Below, in pieces: positions 16,222-25,165 of a DNA stretch of 64,000 nt. Positions within the stretch are counted from its first letter, which is position 1. Each line of letters begins with the position of its first letter. A program made the position numbers and the translations under genes. The notes under the pieces are model-generated. The model was not told where the DNA came from and made no database searches. It saw only the letters and a list, made by a program, of their open reading frames with translations. This DNA is from Acinetobacter junii CIP 64.5 (GTDB lineage: Bacteria > Pseudomonadota > Gammaproteobacteria > Pseudomonadales > Moraxellaceae): the NCBI RefSeq assembly GCF_000368765.1, contig NZ_KB849655.1:402977-466976 (forward strand), written 5' to 3'.

Positions 16222-17774
16222 ACTCCTGTCCTTTTTTTGAGTTCATCTTCAGCCAAATCTGCACCATATTTACCCCCTCCAATCACACCTGCACCAATAA
16301 CTACAGCTGTAATAGTCAAGGAAACAGGTAACGAAATTGTATATCCAGCTGCCCCAGCCACAAGACCAATAATATAAATTACCCCTCTTGCTACAACTTT
16401 TCCGCCAAAGTTACCAACAGTTCCTCCGATAATACCACCAGCAATCTTACTACCTTCTATCACAGCTACCTTCTTTGTAAGCTCCATATCACCCGTGTTG
16501 TAGGCATCCATTGTATTTTTTAAAAATATTGCAGCGCCTAAACCCACAACCAATTGTTTACCCATTCTTAAGCCAACACTGATTTTCCCCAAATCTACAA
16601 TCATTTTATCGTAATGCTTCAAACCACCTCTTACAGCATCAGATCGAATAAGAGAATCCGTTTTCATATACTTTCTCATTAGAGGGATTTGAGTCTGAGG
16701 CTCAACAATATGCATATCCTTGAGTGCTGTACCCAACTGGCTATAAAGTGAGGCATGTTTTTTCTTAAAATCTGAAAAATGCTTTGGATTTGCATATTTA
16801 GATTTCATTAGCTGTTCACTTTGATAAGCAGCCATAATCGCATCATTACTTTTTATCACTTTTTCTAGTGATGTTTCTTTCATAACTAGAAGCTGATTCT
16901 TTTTAAGCTTTCTATCTCGCTCGCTTTTTTGGTCAGCGCTATCTACAATTTGTCCCGCTCTTTCTTCAACTTGATCCAGTAAATCATCATCACCTCGACA
17001 ATATTCCTTCCTAAACTCATCAACTGTAATGACTTTCTTTTGACCACTTACATTGGCTAATGCCATTTCAGTAGCATGTGACCAATAGTCGTACAAAAGT
17101 TCATAATTTGCAGCAAAAAATGCCGCATCAAAGTTTGAGGACTTTCTCAGTAGATTCAATTTTTCTTCGATACTTCTTGCTAACTGCTTATATTCACTCA
17201 GCTTAGAATCATTTCCATTTTTATTCGACAAAATGACCACCTGACACGGTTTAAGCACAGTCATTGGTCCATTAGTTGATAATTCTGGTAAATGGGCATT
17301 GTTATTTTTAAAAATCGAAAATTCCTTTACCGTAGGATGGTATGCATAGATACGTTTTAATAATGCATCGACAGTCTCATCTTCTCGAATCAATAACCAA
17401 CCAACTTCCATACCTTCTTTTATATAAACTTTTTGGATTTTATTTTCTTCTATCGGGGAACTTTTCGAGTGATGGTATTTAAACTTGATCTCGGTAAACT
17501 TTCCGCTTTCAGATTGTGCTAAATGTGGAAGAATTGCCCCCTGATACCATTTATCATCTAAGAAAATATCAACTTGAACAACCGCAGTATCATAGTTCAC
17601 CTCAATTTTATGGGTTTTCATAAACTTATTAAAAGGTGTCAGTTTAGATACATAGGTAGATTTAGCTTCGGATGTTTTTGCTGTAATAACATATTTCAAA
17701 CGTGACAAAGCAATATGTTTTGGCAAATTCTTTAATACAGCTTGTGCCAACTTAGGTTGAGAATACTTTGCCAT
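16215..17774 (-). CDS. Putative type VI secretion effector with a glycine-zipper membrane region
   Basis: 519 aa, beginning 1 nt after the true end of the vgrG reading frame. Residues 1-115 are of beta-rich appearance. A LysM-like stretch runs at about 125-185 (KEGMEVGWLLIREDETVDAL, then LKPCQVVILSN). Residues 190-390 are helical and charged. The C-terminal 110 residues hold hydrophobic glycine-rich segments (GGIIGGTVGNFGGKVVARGV, VVIGAGVIGGGKYGADLAED), typical of glycine-zipper proteins that insert into membranes. This suggests an antibacterial toxin that disrupts the inner membrane of rivals, delivered on VgrG, with the next gene as immunity. No enzymatic motif is visible. The toxin role is inference; the VgrG linkage is seen directly. 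Confidence 0.65.
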   Translation of the reverse strand: MAKYSQPKLAQAVLKNLPKHIALSRLKYVITAKTSEAKSTYVSKLTPFNKFMKTHKIEVNYDTAVVQVDIFLDDKWYQGAILPHLAQSESGKFTEIKFKYHHSKSSPIEENKIQKVYIKEGMEVGWLLIREDETVDALLKRIYAYHPTVKEFSIFKNNNAHLPELSTNGPMTVLKPCQVVILSNKNGNDSKLSEYKQLARSIEEKLNLLRKSSNFDAAFFAANYELLYDYWSHATEMALANVSGQKKVITVDEFRKEYCRGDDDLLDQVEERAGQIVDSADQKSERDRKLKKNQLLVMKETSLEKVIKSNDAIMAAYQSEQLMKSKYANPKHFSDFKKKHASLYSQLGTALKDMHIVEPQTQIPLMRKYMKTDSLIRSDAVRGGLKHYDKMIVDLGKISVGLRMGKQLVVGLGAAIFLKNTMDAYNTGDMELTKKVAVIEGSKIAGGIIGGTVGNFGGKVVARGVIYIIGLVAGAAGYTISLPVSLTITAVVIGAGVIGGGKYGADLAEDELKKRTGVC

Positions 17775-17775
17775 C

Positions 17776-18027
17776 TTAGTTATCCAATTTCTTTATTTTG
17801 TCATTGATTGCATGTAGATAATAATTCTCCTGTTTATCGGTGACAAATGCCTGAGTCAAACCATTCGCATCTGTTTTTCCATAGCTTACATGCCCTTGAT
17901 CGTTCATTAACATGTAAGAAGTGAAAGGCATTAAGTCTTGCGTTTCTTTATCACGTAGTTCGAATTGGATATTATATTGACCTAAGGTCGGTATTAAAGG
18001 AATTTCAGCCTGAGCATTTGCCCCCCC
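17776..18027 (-). pseudogene. Out-of-frame C-terminal domain of VgrG
   Basis: Read in the frame reached by adding one G to the G7 tract at 18021-18027, the minus strand continues the VgrG sequence as MGGANAQAEIPLIPTLGQYN and on for about 85 codons to a TAA at 17776-17778. The tail is beta-rich with repeated aromatic residues (YNIQFELRD, YYLHAIND), like the small domains at the end of many VgrG proteins that hold a cognate effector. The effector ATG starts 1 nt later, which shows that this is the ancestral gene end. In the sequence as given the tail is not translated with VgrG. Confidence 0.75.
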
Positions 18028-20537
18028 ATAAACAAATGTTGCCCTGCCTTAACTTCAAACTTGCCTCCAGTAACAGGAAAAATACCGGAGCTGTTAATTT
18101 TAATTTGTGAACCGCCCGCCGTAATCACAATCTCGCTGGGGCTAGTGATCTCAATTCGATCTTCAGTAGAGATAATCTTGATACCTTGCTTAGCAAGTAA
18201 ATCCATACCATCGCCTTGAGCATGCATGTCAAACTTACCTTTAGCAGCTACTTGTTTGATTCCATTCTGAGCCGCGAATAAACTAACCTTGCCACTCACA
18301 TGTGCAACCAAATTTCTCTGCGTACTCAAATTGATACTATCACCCGCAAACTGATTAATCTGTCCATCAGCAGATAAATGAATATCATCACTGCTACTCA
18401 AACCAATTCCTGCAGGCGAGCTCAGTAGCAATAAAGCTTTATTAAATTTGGCAATTTTTTCTTCAATCTGACTAGCAAACGCTTTCAATTGTTCAACTGA
18501 TTCTATTTCATCGGTTTGTTGATTCTTTGCGACTTCACTTAAAGCTTTTGCATTATTTTGATTAACTTCAAATTGTTGTTTAGCTGATTGAGCATCAAGG
18601 TGTTCACCTTCTGCTTGGTCTTGAGAATGAGTTGTGATGAGCAGACCCTCGCCAGCTCTAAGCGCACCACATTGATCAGTACGTAATTCAAAACCTTCAC
18701 CACGCTCTTCACTTTCTGCCTGATTTTTCGGATGACTCAACTTACCTAGGTTAAGTTGACTTATGCCGTGACTACTTTGTAACTGAGCACTGATCTGTCC
18801 TGTAGTATCATCAAAACGTAGTTGGTTAAAACCTTCACCTTGATATTCTTTGGATTTAATCCCTGATAATTTCTTGGTATCAGGTAACTGACCTGCATTA
18901 TCAAATTTTGTTGGATAGCGTTGTGCTTCGTGGATTCTTCCCACTACAAAAGGGCGATCAATATTGCCATCAAAAAAATCAATAACTACGATTTCATCAA
19001 TACGTGGTAAGAACCGAGCTCCATAACCTTCACCAGCCCAAGGGGTTAGTACATCTACCCATGCTGAATCGGTGTCATTATGATTGGCACCAGCACCACC
19101 ATCATGATTATGGTCTTCTTGTCTAGTAAATAGAAAACGAACTTTTATACGTCCCCATTCATCAACATGGATTTCATCTCCACTCGGCCCTACTACTTGA
19201 GCACGTTGTGGTGATACTGCTGGGCGATGTTGTAGTGGATGATATTCGGGCACAGTTTTAATACTTCGTCGTTGTAAAGACAGTGTATTTCCTTGCCGCT
19301 CTTCTGTATTTATCTTAGTAATAGAGCTTTTCCAACGACTTTGTTCAAGTAATTGCTCGATTTGTTGATTTAGTTCTTTGGGTAAATTGTTTTGGTTATA
19401 AAAGTTTTTACCTGTAATTAGAAATTCTTTGTCTGAACTGATATGTTGGTCGATTTCAGGGTGATCAACTAATGCAAACCAGTATCCAATTTGTGTATCG
19501 CGTACAGTCGTCTTTGCCGTAAAGTATTTAGATTTTAGGTTATGGTACTGTCCTAAGTTTTGGTTGAATTTCTCTATTTGTGAATTACCTGAGGTTGTAG
19601 CTCCATCTTCACCATTCAAATCTTGAATCCATGCAGGACTGAAATGCCATGCATCTTCTAATTGTAGGCTGGCATTATTATATTGATTACTGTGTTGATG
19701 TGTACTTTGAACACTACCTGCACCTTGTTCTTGTTCAAGAGCATCGGCTTGCCAGCGTTGAATATGTACCGCTGTCGGTTGTAGAGAACGTTCAGCGATA
19801 AGGCTGGTCATGCTATCGTATTGTTCTGTTGCACTACTACGATGGTAACGAATTGACCCTCTATCTAAGGCTTGGTAATGACTATTATCATCAATTAATC
19901 GTAACTTTTGGGCTTGGATTGGGCTCAAGTTATTTGTAACAATAAGTTCTACTTCATCAACAAGCCAATTGATACCTTCACTACGTAACAACCGAGTTAG
20001 AAAGTCATAATCCGTTTCATTGTGTTGCATAACAAACGGACGGACATCATATTCTTGATTTAACCCATTGAGATCAAGCACTAGTGTTGATGCAAACAAA
20101 GGACTTTTTTGTTGCCATTCTTTAAATAAGATTTCCACTACATCAATCGCAGTTTTATTCATAAATACACGGCTATTGCGGCGTTTTTTCCACAATGCAG
20201 TTGGGTCTTCTAGGGTGAGTTTATAGAGTGTGAGACTTCCATCAGATTGCCCTTGAAGTGCTTGGGTAATTATCCCTGTAGTACGAAATAATTTTCCTGC
20301 ATCAGTCACCTGATCAATCGCAACAAGACAACCAATAAATTGTTTTAATGGAATCATTACATTAGTTGACAAGCATAGTAGCTCAGCGATTAGCCCATCA
20401 TTGATTCGATGTTCACCATCAATGCGTTGTAAAAAGACTTGGGAATTTAAATATTGATTAGAAAATTGAATATGTAAGGCACGTTTTTGTGAAGTTATAC
20501 CTAGGCTTTCTAAGACATGAAATATATGATCTAACAT
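17994..20537 (-). CDS. vgrG: Type VI secretion system tip protein VgrG (frameshifted near the C-terminus)
   Basis: Trimeric spike of the type VI secretion tube. The 847-aa frame covers the gp27-like base (residues 1-370), the gp5 OB-fold (HVDEWGRIKVRFLFTRQED at about 465), the gp5-like beta-helix repeats and a DUF2345 region (about 650-830: LSSPAGIGLSSSDDIHLSAD, then KIISTEDRIEITSPSEI). The frame leaves the conserved path at a G7 tract (18021-18027) and ends with seven unrelated residues; one more G restores about 85 residues. The spike itself should be intact, but the last domain, probably the cargo-binding one, is lost unless slippage restores the frame. The cassette includes the downstream effector and immunity genes. 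No other secretion-machine genes are in the window, so this is an orphan vgrG locus. Confidence 0.92.
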   Translation of the reverse strand: MLDHIFHVLESLGITSQKRALHIQFSNQYLNSQVFLQRIDGEHRINDGLIAELLCLSTNVMIPLKQFIGCLVAIDQVTDAGKLFRTTGIITQALQGQSDGSLTLYKLTLEDPTALWKKRRNSRVFMNKTAIDVVEILFKEWQQKSPLFASTLVLDLNGLNQEYDVRPFVMQHNETDYDFLTRLLRSEGINWLVDEVELIVTNNLSPIQAQKLRLIDDNSHYQALDRGSIRYHRSSATEQYDSMTSLIAERSLQPTAVHIQRWQADALEQEQGAGSVQSTHQHSNQYNNASLQLEDAWHFSPAWIQDLNGEDGATTSGNSQIEKFNQNLGQYHNLKSKYFTAKTTVRDTQIGYWFALVDHPEIDQHISSDKEFLITGKNFYNQNNLPKELNQQIEQLLEQSRWKSSITKINTEERQGNTLSLQRRSIKTVPEYHPLQHRPAVSPQRAQVVGPSGDEIHVDEWGRIKVRFLFTRQEDHNHDGGAGANHNDTDSAWVDVLTPWAGEGYGARFLPRIDEIVVIDFFDGNIDRPFVVGRIHEAQRYPTKFDNAGQLPDTKKLSGIKSKEYQGEGFNQLRFDDTTGQISAQLQSSHGISQLNLGKLSHPKNQAESEERGEGFELRTDQCGALRAGEGLLITTHSQDQAEGEHLDAQSAKQQFEVNQNNAKALSEVAKNQQTDEIESVEQLKAFASQIEEKIAKFNKALLLLSSPAGIGLSSSDDIHLSADGQINQFAGDSINLSTQRNLVAHVSGKVSLFAAQNGIKQVAAKGKFDMHAQGDGMDLLAKQGIKIISTEDRIEITSPSEIVITAGGSQIKINSSGIFPVTGGKFEVKAGQHLFMGGQMLRLKFL

Positions 20538-20719
20538 CTCTTGTTATTAAAAATCACTCAAATTTCGGCGATCATAAACAAAACAGAACGGTTTGTCTAA
20601 TTTGTATAGCTATCGTTATTCTTTGTTGAAATATAGTTTCTAATAAGTCTTTTGGTATCTATAACCACAATTTAGCAGACTAAATTCTGATAATTGAATT
20701 TTAAACTAGTAATAACAAT

Positions 20720-20749
20720 AAAAAAGCCCTAGCAATCTAGGGCATTTTT
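20720..20749 (-). terminator. Terminator after the DUF1315 gene
   Basis: GCCCTAG-caat-CTAGGGC, a 7-bp GC-rich stem with A tracts before and T tracts after, so it can act in both directions. It serves the nadK-DUF1315 operon on the minus strand. Confidence 0.8.
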
Positions 20750-20762
20750 AATTCAATTTTTC

Positions 20763-21035
20763 TTAAACGAAACGAATAGGTTTAAATTCAGGCTCATTCT
20801 TAGGATGATCATCATCACATTCCTCACCTTCTTCTTTTGTACCACGATCGATATAACCGCTACGCTGTTCTTCAGGTAAATTTTCCATTTCCCAAGCGTA
20901 TACAGCTTGCATACAAATCTCGCGCTGCTCTTTAGTCAATGCAATACCATTTGGCCATTTACCAATTTCAACAGCTGTTTTAAGACGCTCAACGATTTCA
21001 GGATTTAAAATAGCGAGCATTTGTTCAATATTCAT
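20763..21035 (-). CDS. DUF1315 family protein (YeaC-like)
   Basis: A 90-aa cytoplasmic protein of the DUF1315 family; the signature is LKTAVEIGKWPNGIALTKEQ followed by a late EMENLPEEQRSGYI and an acidic tail (EEGEECDDDHP). No function is established for the family. The start codon overlaps the end of nadK (ATGA), so it is translated in a coupled way and forms an operon with NAD kinase. The AT-rich vgrG upstream region lies beyond its terminator. Confidence 0.88.
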   Translation of the reverse strand: MNIEQMLAILNPEIVERLKTAVEIGKWPNGIALTKEQREICMQAVYAWEMENLPEEQRSGYIDRGTKEEGEECDDDHPKNEPEFKPIRFV

Positions 21036-21940
21036 GATTCATCCTGTTGAAAAGATTCAAAATCTTGATTCCAACCCAGTTTAGTACGGCAAGCCATATA
21101 AAAATCATAACCAGGTGGATGTAATAAGCTTAGTTTAAACGGATGTTTACGAATATGCACTGTGTCGCCAACATTTAATGCCACACTGTGTTGTCCATCT
21201 GCGCTCACCATCGGTAATACGCGATTTTCTCGTATCGTAATTTTAACTTCACTGTGCCCACCAACGACGATTGGTCTTGATGAAAGCGTATGTGGGTGCA
21301 TCGGAACTAAAGCGATCGCATCCATGCTCGGATGTAAAATAGGTCCACCACCAGATAAAGCATATGCTGTTGAACCTGTTGGCGTTGAAACAATTAAACC
21401 ATCACTATGTTGTCGATAAACATACTGACCATCGATGCTCAGCTCAAAATCAATCATATGAACTGATTTTCCTGAGTGCAAAACTACATCATTTAATGCA
21501 ATTGCATCATAAATCGTTTCATTGTTAGTTCTTACCTCCATTTCTAATAAGAAACGGCGATCTAACTGAAAATGTCCTTGCAAAACTTGATCAAGTTTAA
21601 AAATTGCTTCAGCAGGTTTGATATCGGTTAAAAATCCTAATCGACCTCGGTTAATCCCAATCACTGGTGTGTTGTAACGAACTAAAGCACGTGCTGCATG
21701 GAGTAAAGAACCATCCCCTCCTACAACAATCACAAGATCTACAACTTCACCAAGTAAATTTCGGCTAACCGTTTGTCCATGACTATACGGAACGAGTTGT
21801 GCAGTTTCTTGGTCGAATACAGGGTTTAAACCTAAAGTGATCAAATGATCATGGATTAAACATAACGTTTCTACAACAGAATACTTGTCTGGTCGCCCAA
21901 TTAGACCAATATTTCGAAAGGATTTATGTGAAATTTGCAC
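21032..21940 (-). CDS. nadK: NAD kinase
   Basis: ATP-dependent phosphorylation of NAD to NADP. The motif GGDGSLLHAAR at about residue 70 supplies the catalytic Asp, with NRGRLGFLTD, ALNDVVLHSG and TPTGSTAYALSGGGP further on. The frame is open to an ATG at 21976, but family N-termini begin close to QISHKSFRNIGLIGRPD, which points to the GTG at 21940 (302 aa); neither start has a strong ribosome-binding site, so this rests on family length. It forms an operon with the DUF1315 gene and is divergent from the PBP1b gene. Confidence 0.93.
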   Translation of the reverse strand: MQISHKSFRNIGLIGRPDKYSVVETLCLIHDHLITLGLNPVFDQETAQLVPYSHGQTVSRNLLGEVVDLVIVVGGDGSLLHAARALVRYNTPVIGINRGRLGFLTDIKPAEAIFKLDQVLQGHFQLDRRFLLEMEVRTNNETIYDAIALNDVVLHSGKSVHMIDFELSIDGQYVYRQHSDGLIVSTPTGSTAYALSGGGPILHPSMDAIALVPMHPHTLSSRPIVVGGHSEVKITIRENRVLPMVSADGQHSVALNVGDTVHIRKHPFKLSLLHPPGYDFYMACRTKLGWNQDFESFQQDES

Positions 21941-22174
21941 GAATAATTCAGCTCCGTCGCGATTCCTGCCTATCATATCATTAACAGTGCAAATTTCGTT
22001 GATGATTGATTAAAAAGTATAAAAATGTATATCCGTTGTTTTTTTATACGAATAATGTCAACACTTTCTTAAAGTTTTTATTTCATGTTGCTATTTATTG
22101 ACAGTTTTATGATTGCAAATTGCTTATAAGCTATCGCATCATTACCCTCATTGTTTTGGTTTTATCGCAAATCT

Positions 22175-24580
22175 ATGAAGTGTGAACGTGGTATCGGTTT
22201 TCTAGCACTAATTTTTTCAATTTTAGTGATCGGTGTATTTATTGCTTTTAGTATCTATTTGATCCGTTTAGATAATATTATCCGCAATAAGTTTGAGGGG
22301 CAGCGTTGGGATATTCCTGCCAAAGTATTTGCTCGTCCTTTAGAAATCTATGCGAACGCGCCGATTACTCAAGAGAATTTTACTCAAGAGTTGAAACTCT
22401 TGGGCTATAAAAACACTTCTAATTACGATAAATCTGGAAGCTATGTTATTCAAGGTAATCAAATGTATGTCCACACTCGTGGTTTTGATTACGGTGATAC
22501 AACTGAACCAGAGCAAGTGCTTGAAGTTGCATTTATCGACGGTCAAGTGAGTGAAATTAGATCAACTAAACCATCAAATACGGGTGTTGCTCGTTTAGAG
22601 CCTTTATTGATTGGTGGTATTTACCCTCAGCATAATGAAGATCGCGTACTCATAAAATTGAATAAAGTACCGAAACCGTTGATCGAAGCACTCATTTCAA
22701 CAGAGGATCGAAATTTTTATCAACATCATGGTGTCTCGATTCGTGGTACAGCTCGTGCTTTAGTGAGTAACGCAACTGGCGGAAAACGACAAGGTGGTTC
22801 AACACTAACACAACAATTGGTCAAGAACTTCTACCTTTCTCCTGAAAAAACGCTCAAAAGGAAAGTAAATGAAGCGTTAATGGCTTTATTGATTGAACTT
22901 CATTACAGCAAAGATGAAATTCTTGAAGCGTATCTAAATGAAGTTAATCTTGGACAAAATGGCAACTACTCAATTAATGGTTACGGTTTAGCTTCACAAT
23001 TTTATTTTGGTTTACCATTACGTGAACTTAATATTTCTCAGCAAGCATTCCTAGTAGGCTTGGTTCAAGGTCCATCATTATACAATCCTTGGCGCAATCC
23101 AGAATCAGCTAAAAAACGTCGTGACATCGTATTAAATAACATGTTGGTCATGGGCTATTTAACAGAAGCTGAATATCAAGATGAAATTGCACGTCCTTTA
23201 AATGTTGTAAGTAAACCAACTTTAGGCCCTGCTAAATTCCCAGATTTTCTTGATATTGTTCGTCGCCAACTACGCACAGAATATCAAGAAAATGATATTA
23301 CCAATCAAGGCTTAAAAATCTTTACGACACTTGATCCAATAGCTCAAACTCAAGTTCAAAGTGCTTTTAAAAGCTCTGTAGAACGCTTAGCAGGTAGCAA
23401 CCCTTCTCGTTTAAAGAACCTTCAAGGTGCTGTTCTTGTTGCCCATCCTGAAAATGGTGAGTTAATCGCAGCTGTTGGTTCTACTCAAGATTTTACTGGA
23501 TTTAACCGCGCACTTGATGCTAAACGTCAGGTTGGGTCATTACTCAAACCAATTATCTATTTGAATGCAATAGAATCTGGTCGCTACACATGGGCTACCC
23601 CTATTGAAGATACTGCTGTCAATATCCCTATTGATGGAGATAAAAGTTGGACGCCTAAAAACTATAGTGGTGGCGAACATGGCGTAGTACCAATGCAACA
23701 GGCATTAGCAAATTCATACAACTTATCTACAGTACGTCTTGCCAATGAGTTTGGCTTATCAACCTTTAGTAATAAATTAAAGCAATTTGGAGTAACTTCA
23801 GACATTCCAGCTTATCCTTCAATCTATCTAGGTGCAGTCAATATGTCACCGATGGAGGTATTAAGTATTTATGGAAACTTCGCTACTGGTGGTTTCAAAT
23901 ATCCACCTCGCACAATACGCACTGTTGTTGATGCTAAAGGTCGTTTATTAGAACGATATGGTCTAAACGTACAACAAACGATTGACCCTGCTGCGGCATA
24001 TATTTTGAATTATGGTTTACAACAAGTAATGCGTTCAGGTACAGGTCGTTCAGCATATAGCAGTTTACCTGAGTCTCTAAATTTAGCTGGTAAGTCAGGC
24101 ACAACAAATGATACGCGTGACTCTTGGTTCGCAGGATATTCTGGTAATCATGTTGCGGTAGTTTGGTTAGGTTTAGACGACAACAAAATAACAGGTTTAA
24201 CAGGTTCATCAGGCGCTTTACCTGTTTGGACGAATGTCATGAAGCAACTTCGCCAAGAACCCGTGAATTTACGTCAAACAGATAATGTTCAATGGCAATG
24301 GATTGATAGTGCTAGCGGTGATTTATCTGCTCAAGGTTGTGATGGTGCAATGTATATTCCTTTGCTTCGCCAAACAGTTCCCCGTCGAGCTACTACTTGT
24401 GGTTTATCGCACTATGAAGTTGAACCGACTTACAACCCATCGACTGAAGACAATCAAGGCAATGAAAGCGATGGTATTAGTAACTACATTCGAGAAAGTG
24501 AAACAGAAATGGACAATGATTTATCAAATCACTCCTCTACAAGAATTATTTCTAGCGGTAGCTACAACGGCGAGAATTAA
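22175..24580 (+). CDS. mrcB: Penicillin-binding protein 1B (bifunctional transglycosylase/transpeptidase)
   Basis: Class A PBP that polymerises and cross-links peptidoglycan. From ATG 22175 it is 801 aa: short cytoplasmic N-terminus, one membrane segment (about residues 9-33), a UB2H-type domain (about 60-140), a GT51 glycosyltransferase (EDRNFYQHHGVSIRGT, GGSTLTQQLVKN, EAYLNEV) and a transpeptidase with VGSLLKP (SxxK serine), the SYN motif in ANSYNLSTV, and KSGTTND. The frame is open 8 codons upstream to 22151, but those residues do not fit the family. It is followed after 20 nt by an LpoP-like lipoprotein gene, its likely outer-membrane activator. Confidence 0.94.
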   Translation: MKCERGIGFLALIFSILVIGVFIAFSIYLIRLDNIIRNKFEGQRWDIPAKVFARPLEIYANAPITQENFTQELKLLGYKNTSNYDKSGSYVIQGNQMYVHTRGFDYGDTTEPEQVLEVAFIDGQVSEIRSTKPSNTGVARLEPLLIGGIYPQHNEDRVLIKLNKVPKPLIEALISTEDRNFYQHHGVSIRGTARALVSNATGGKRQGGSTLTQQLVKNFYLSPEKTLKRKVNEALMALLIELHYSKDEILEAYLNEVNLGQNGNYSINGYGLASQFYFGLPLRELNISQQAFLVGLVQGPSLYNPWRNPESAKKRRDIVLNNMLVMGYLTEAEYQDEIARPLNVVSKPTLGPAKFPDFLDIVRRQLRTEYQENDITNQGLKIFTTLDPIAQTQVQSAFKSSVERLAGSNPSRLKNLQGAVLVAHPENGELIAAVGSTQDFTGFNRALDAKRQVGSLLKPIIYLNAIESGRYTWATPIEDTAVNIPIDGDKSWTPKNYSGGEHGVVPMQQALANSYNLSTVRLANEFGLSTFSNKLKQFGVTSDIPAYPSIYLGAVNMSPMEVLSIYGNFATGGFKYPPRTIRTVVDAKGRLLERYGLNVQQTIDPAAAYILNYGLQQVMRSGTGRSAYSSLPESLNLAGKSGTTNDTRDSWFAGYSGNHVAVVWLGLDDNKITGLTGSSGALPVWTNVMKQLRQEPVNLRQTDNVQWQWIDSASGDLSAQGCDGAMYIPLLRQTVPRRATTCGLSHYEVEPTYNPSTEDNQGNESDGISNYIRESETEMDNDLSNHSSTRIISSGSYNGEN

Positions 24581-24600
24581 ACTCAAAGGAATGATTTGAA

Positions 24601-25161
24601 ATGATGAAAAAAGTAACATTACTTACTGCTATGTTAGTTATGGGTGGCTGTACCCTAACACCTGAAAAGAGCACTTCAAAACCGACGAATCAGCCACCAA
24701 CCACCACAACTCAAAAGAAGAAGGTTACACCACCTTCTTCGGGTGTAAAAATTACACCTTATGAGCAAAAAGAAATAAAACGTAAAAATGTGGAGGTTGT
24801 TGTACCACAACAAAAAGTACAGCAGAAATTTAATGACGGGAGTCAGTTACCTGCATTTAGAACATTAATGCAGAAGACTCAAGCGGCATATAAACAGAAG
24901 CAACTCGCTGAAGCTGAACGATATGCTTTGCAGGCTCAGCGTATTGCACCTCAAGCGTCTGAAACTTACCTTTATCTAGCCTTAATTGCAGATCAACGCA
25001 AACAGTATGCAAATGCTGAAGCTTTAGCACGTCGTGGGTTAAGTTATGCACAAAGCAACTCAATGAAAAAACAACTCTGGATGATCGTACTTAAAGCCAG
25101 CGAAGCACGAAATCATCCTGTCAAAGCTCAAGAAGCACGTCGAGCAATTCAAGCTCTTTAA
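24601..25161 (+). CDS. TPR lipoprotein, LpoP-like activator of PBP1b
   Basis: 186 aa with a lipobox (VMGGC, Cys about 17), a proline/threonine/lysine-rich linker of about 60 residues, and a C-terminal tetratricopeptide-like helical domain (AYKQKQLAEAERYALQAQRI, then YLYLALIADQRKQYANAEAL). In Pseudomonas a TPR lipoprotein (LpoP) encoded beside mrcB activates PBP1b from the outer membrane; this gene has the same domain plan and the same neighbour, 20 nt after mrcB. A disordered linker long enough to cross the periplasm fits the role. The function is inferred from context and architecture. Confidence 0.78.
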   Translation: MMKKVTLLTAMLVMGGCTLTPEKSTSKPTNQPPTTTTQKKKVTPPSSGVKITPYEQKEIKRKNVEVVVPQQKVQQKFNDGSQLPAFRTLMQKTQAAYKQKQLAEAERYALQAQRIAPQASETYLYLALIADQRKQYANAEALARRGLSYAQSNSMKKQLWMIVLKASEARNHPVKAQEARRAIQAL

Positions 25162-25165
25162 TTGG

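Noticed and set aside
22098..22130. Sigma-70 promoter of mrcB (TTGACA at 22098)
   Set aside because: The only TATAAT-like hexamer downstream (TTATAA) is 20 bp away, beyond the usual spacing.
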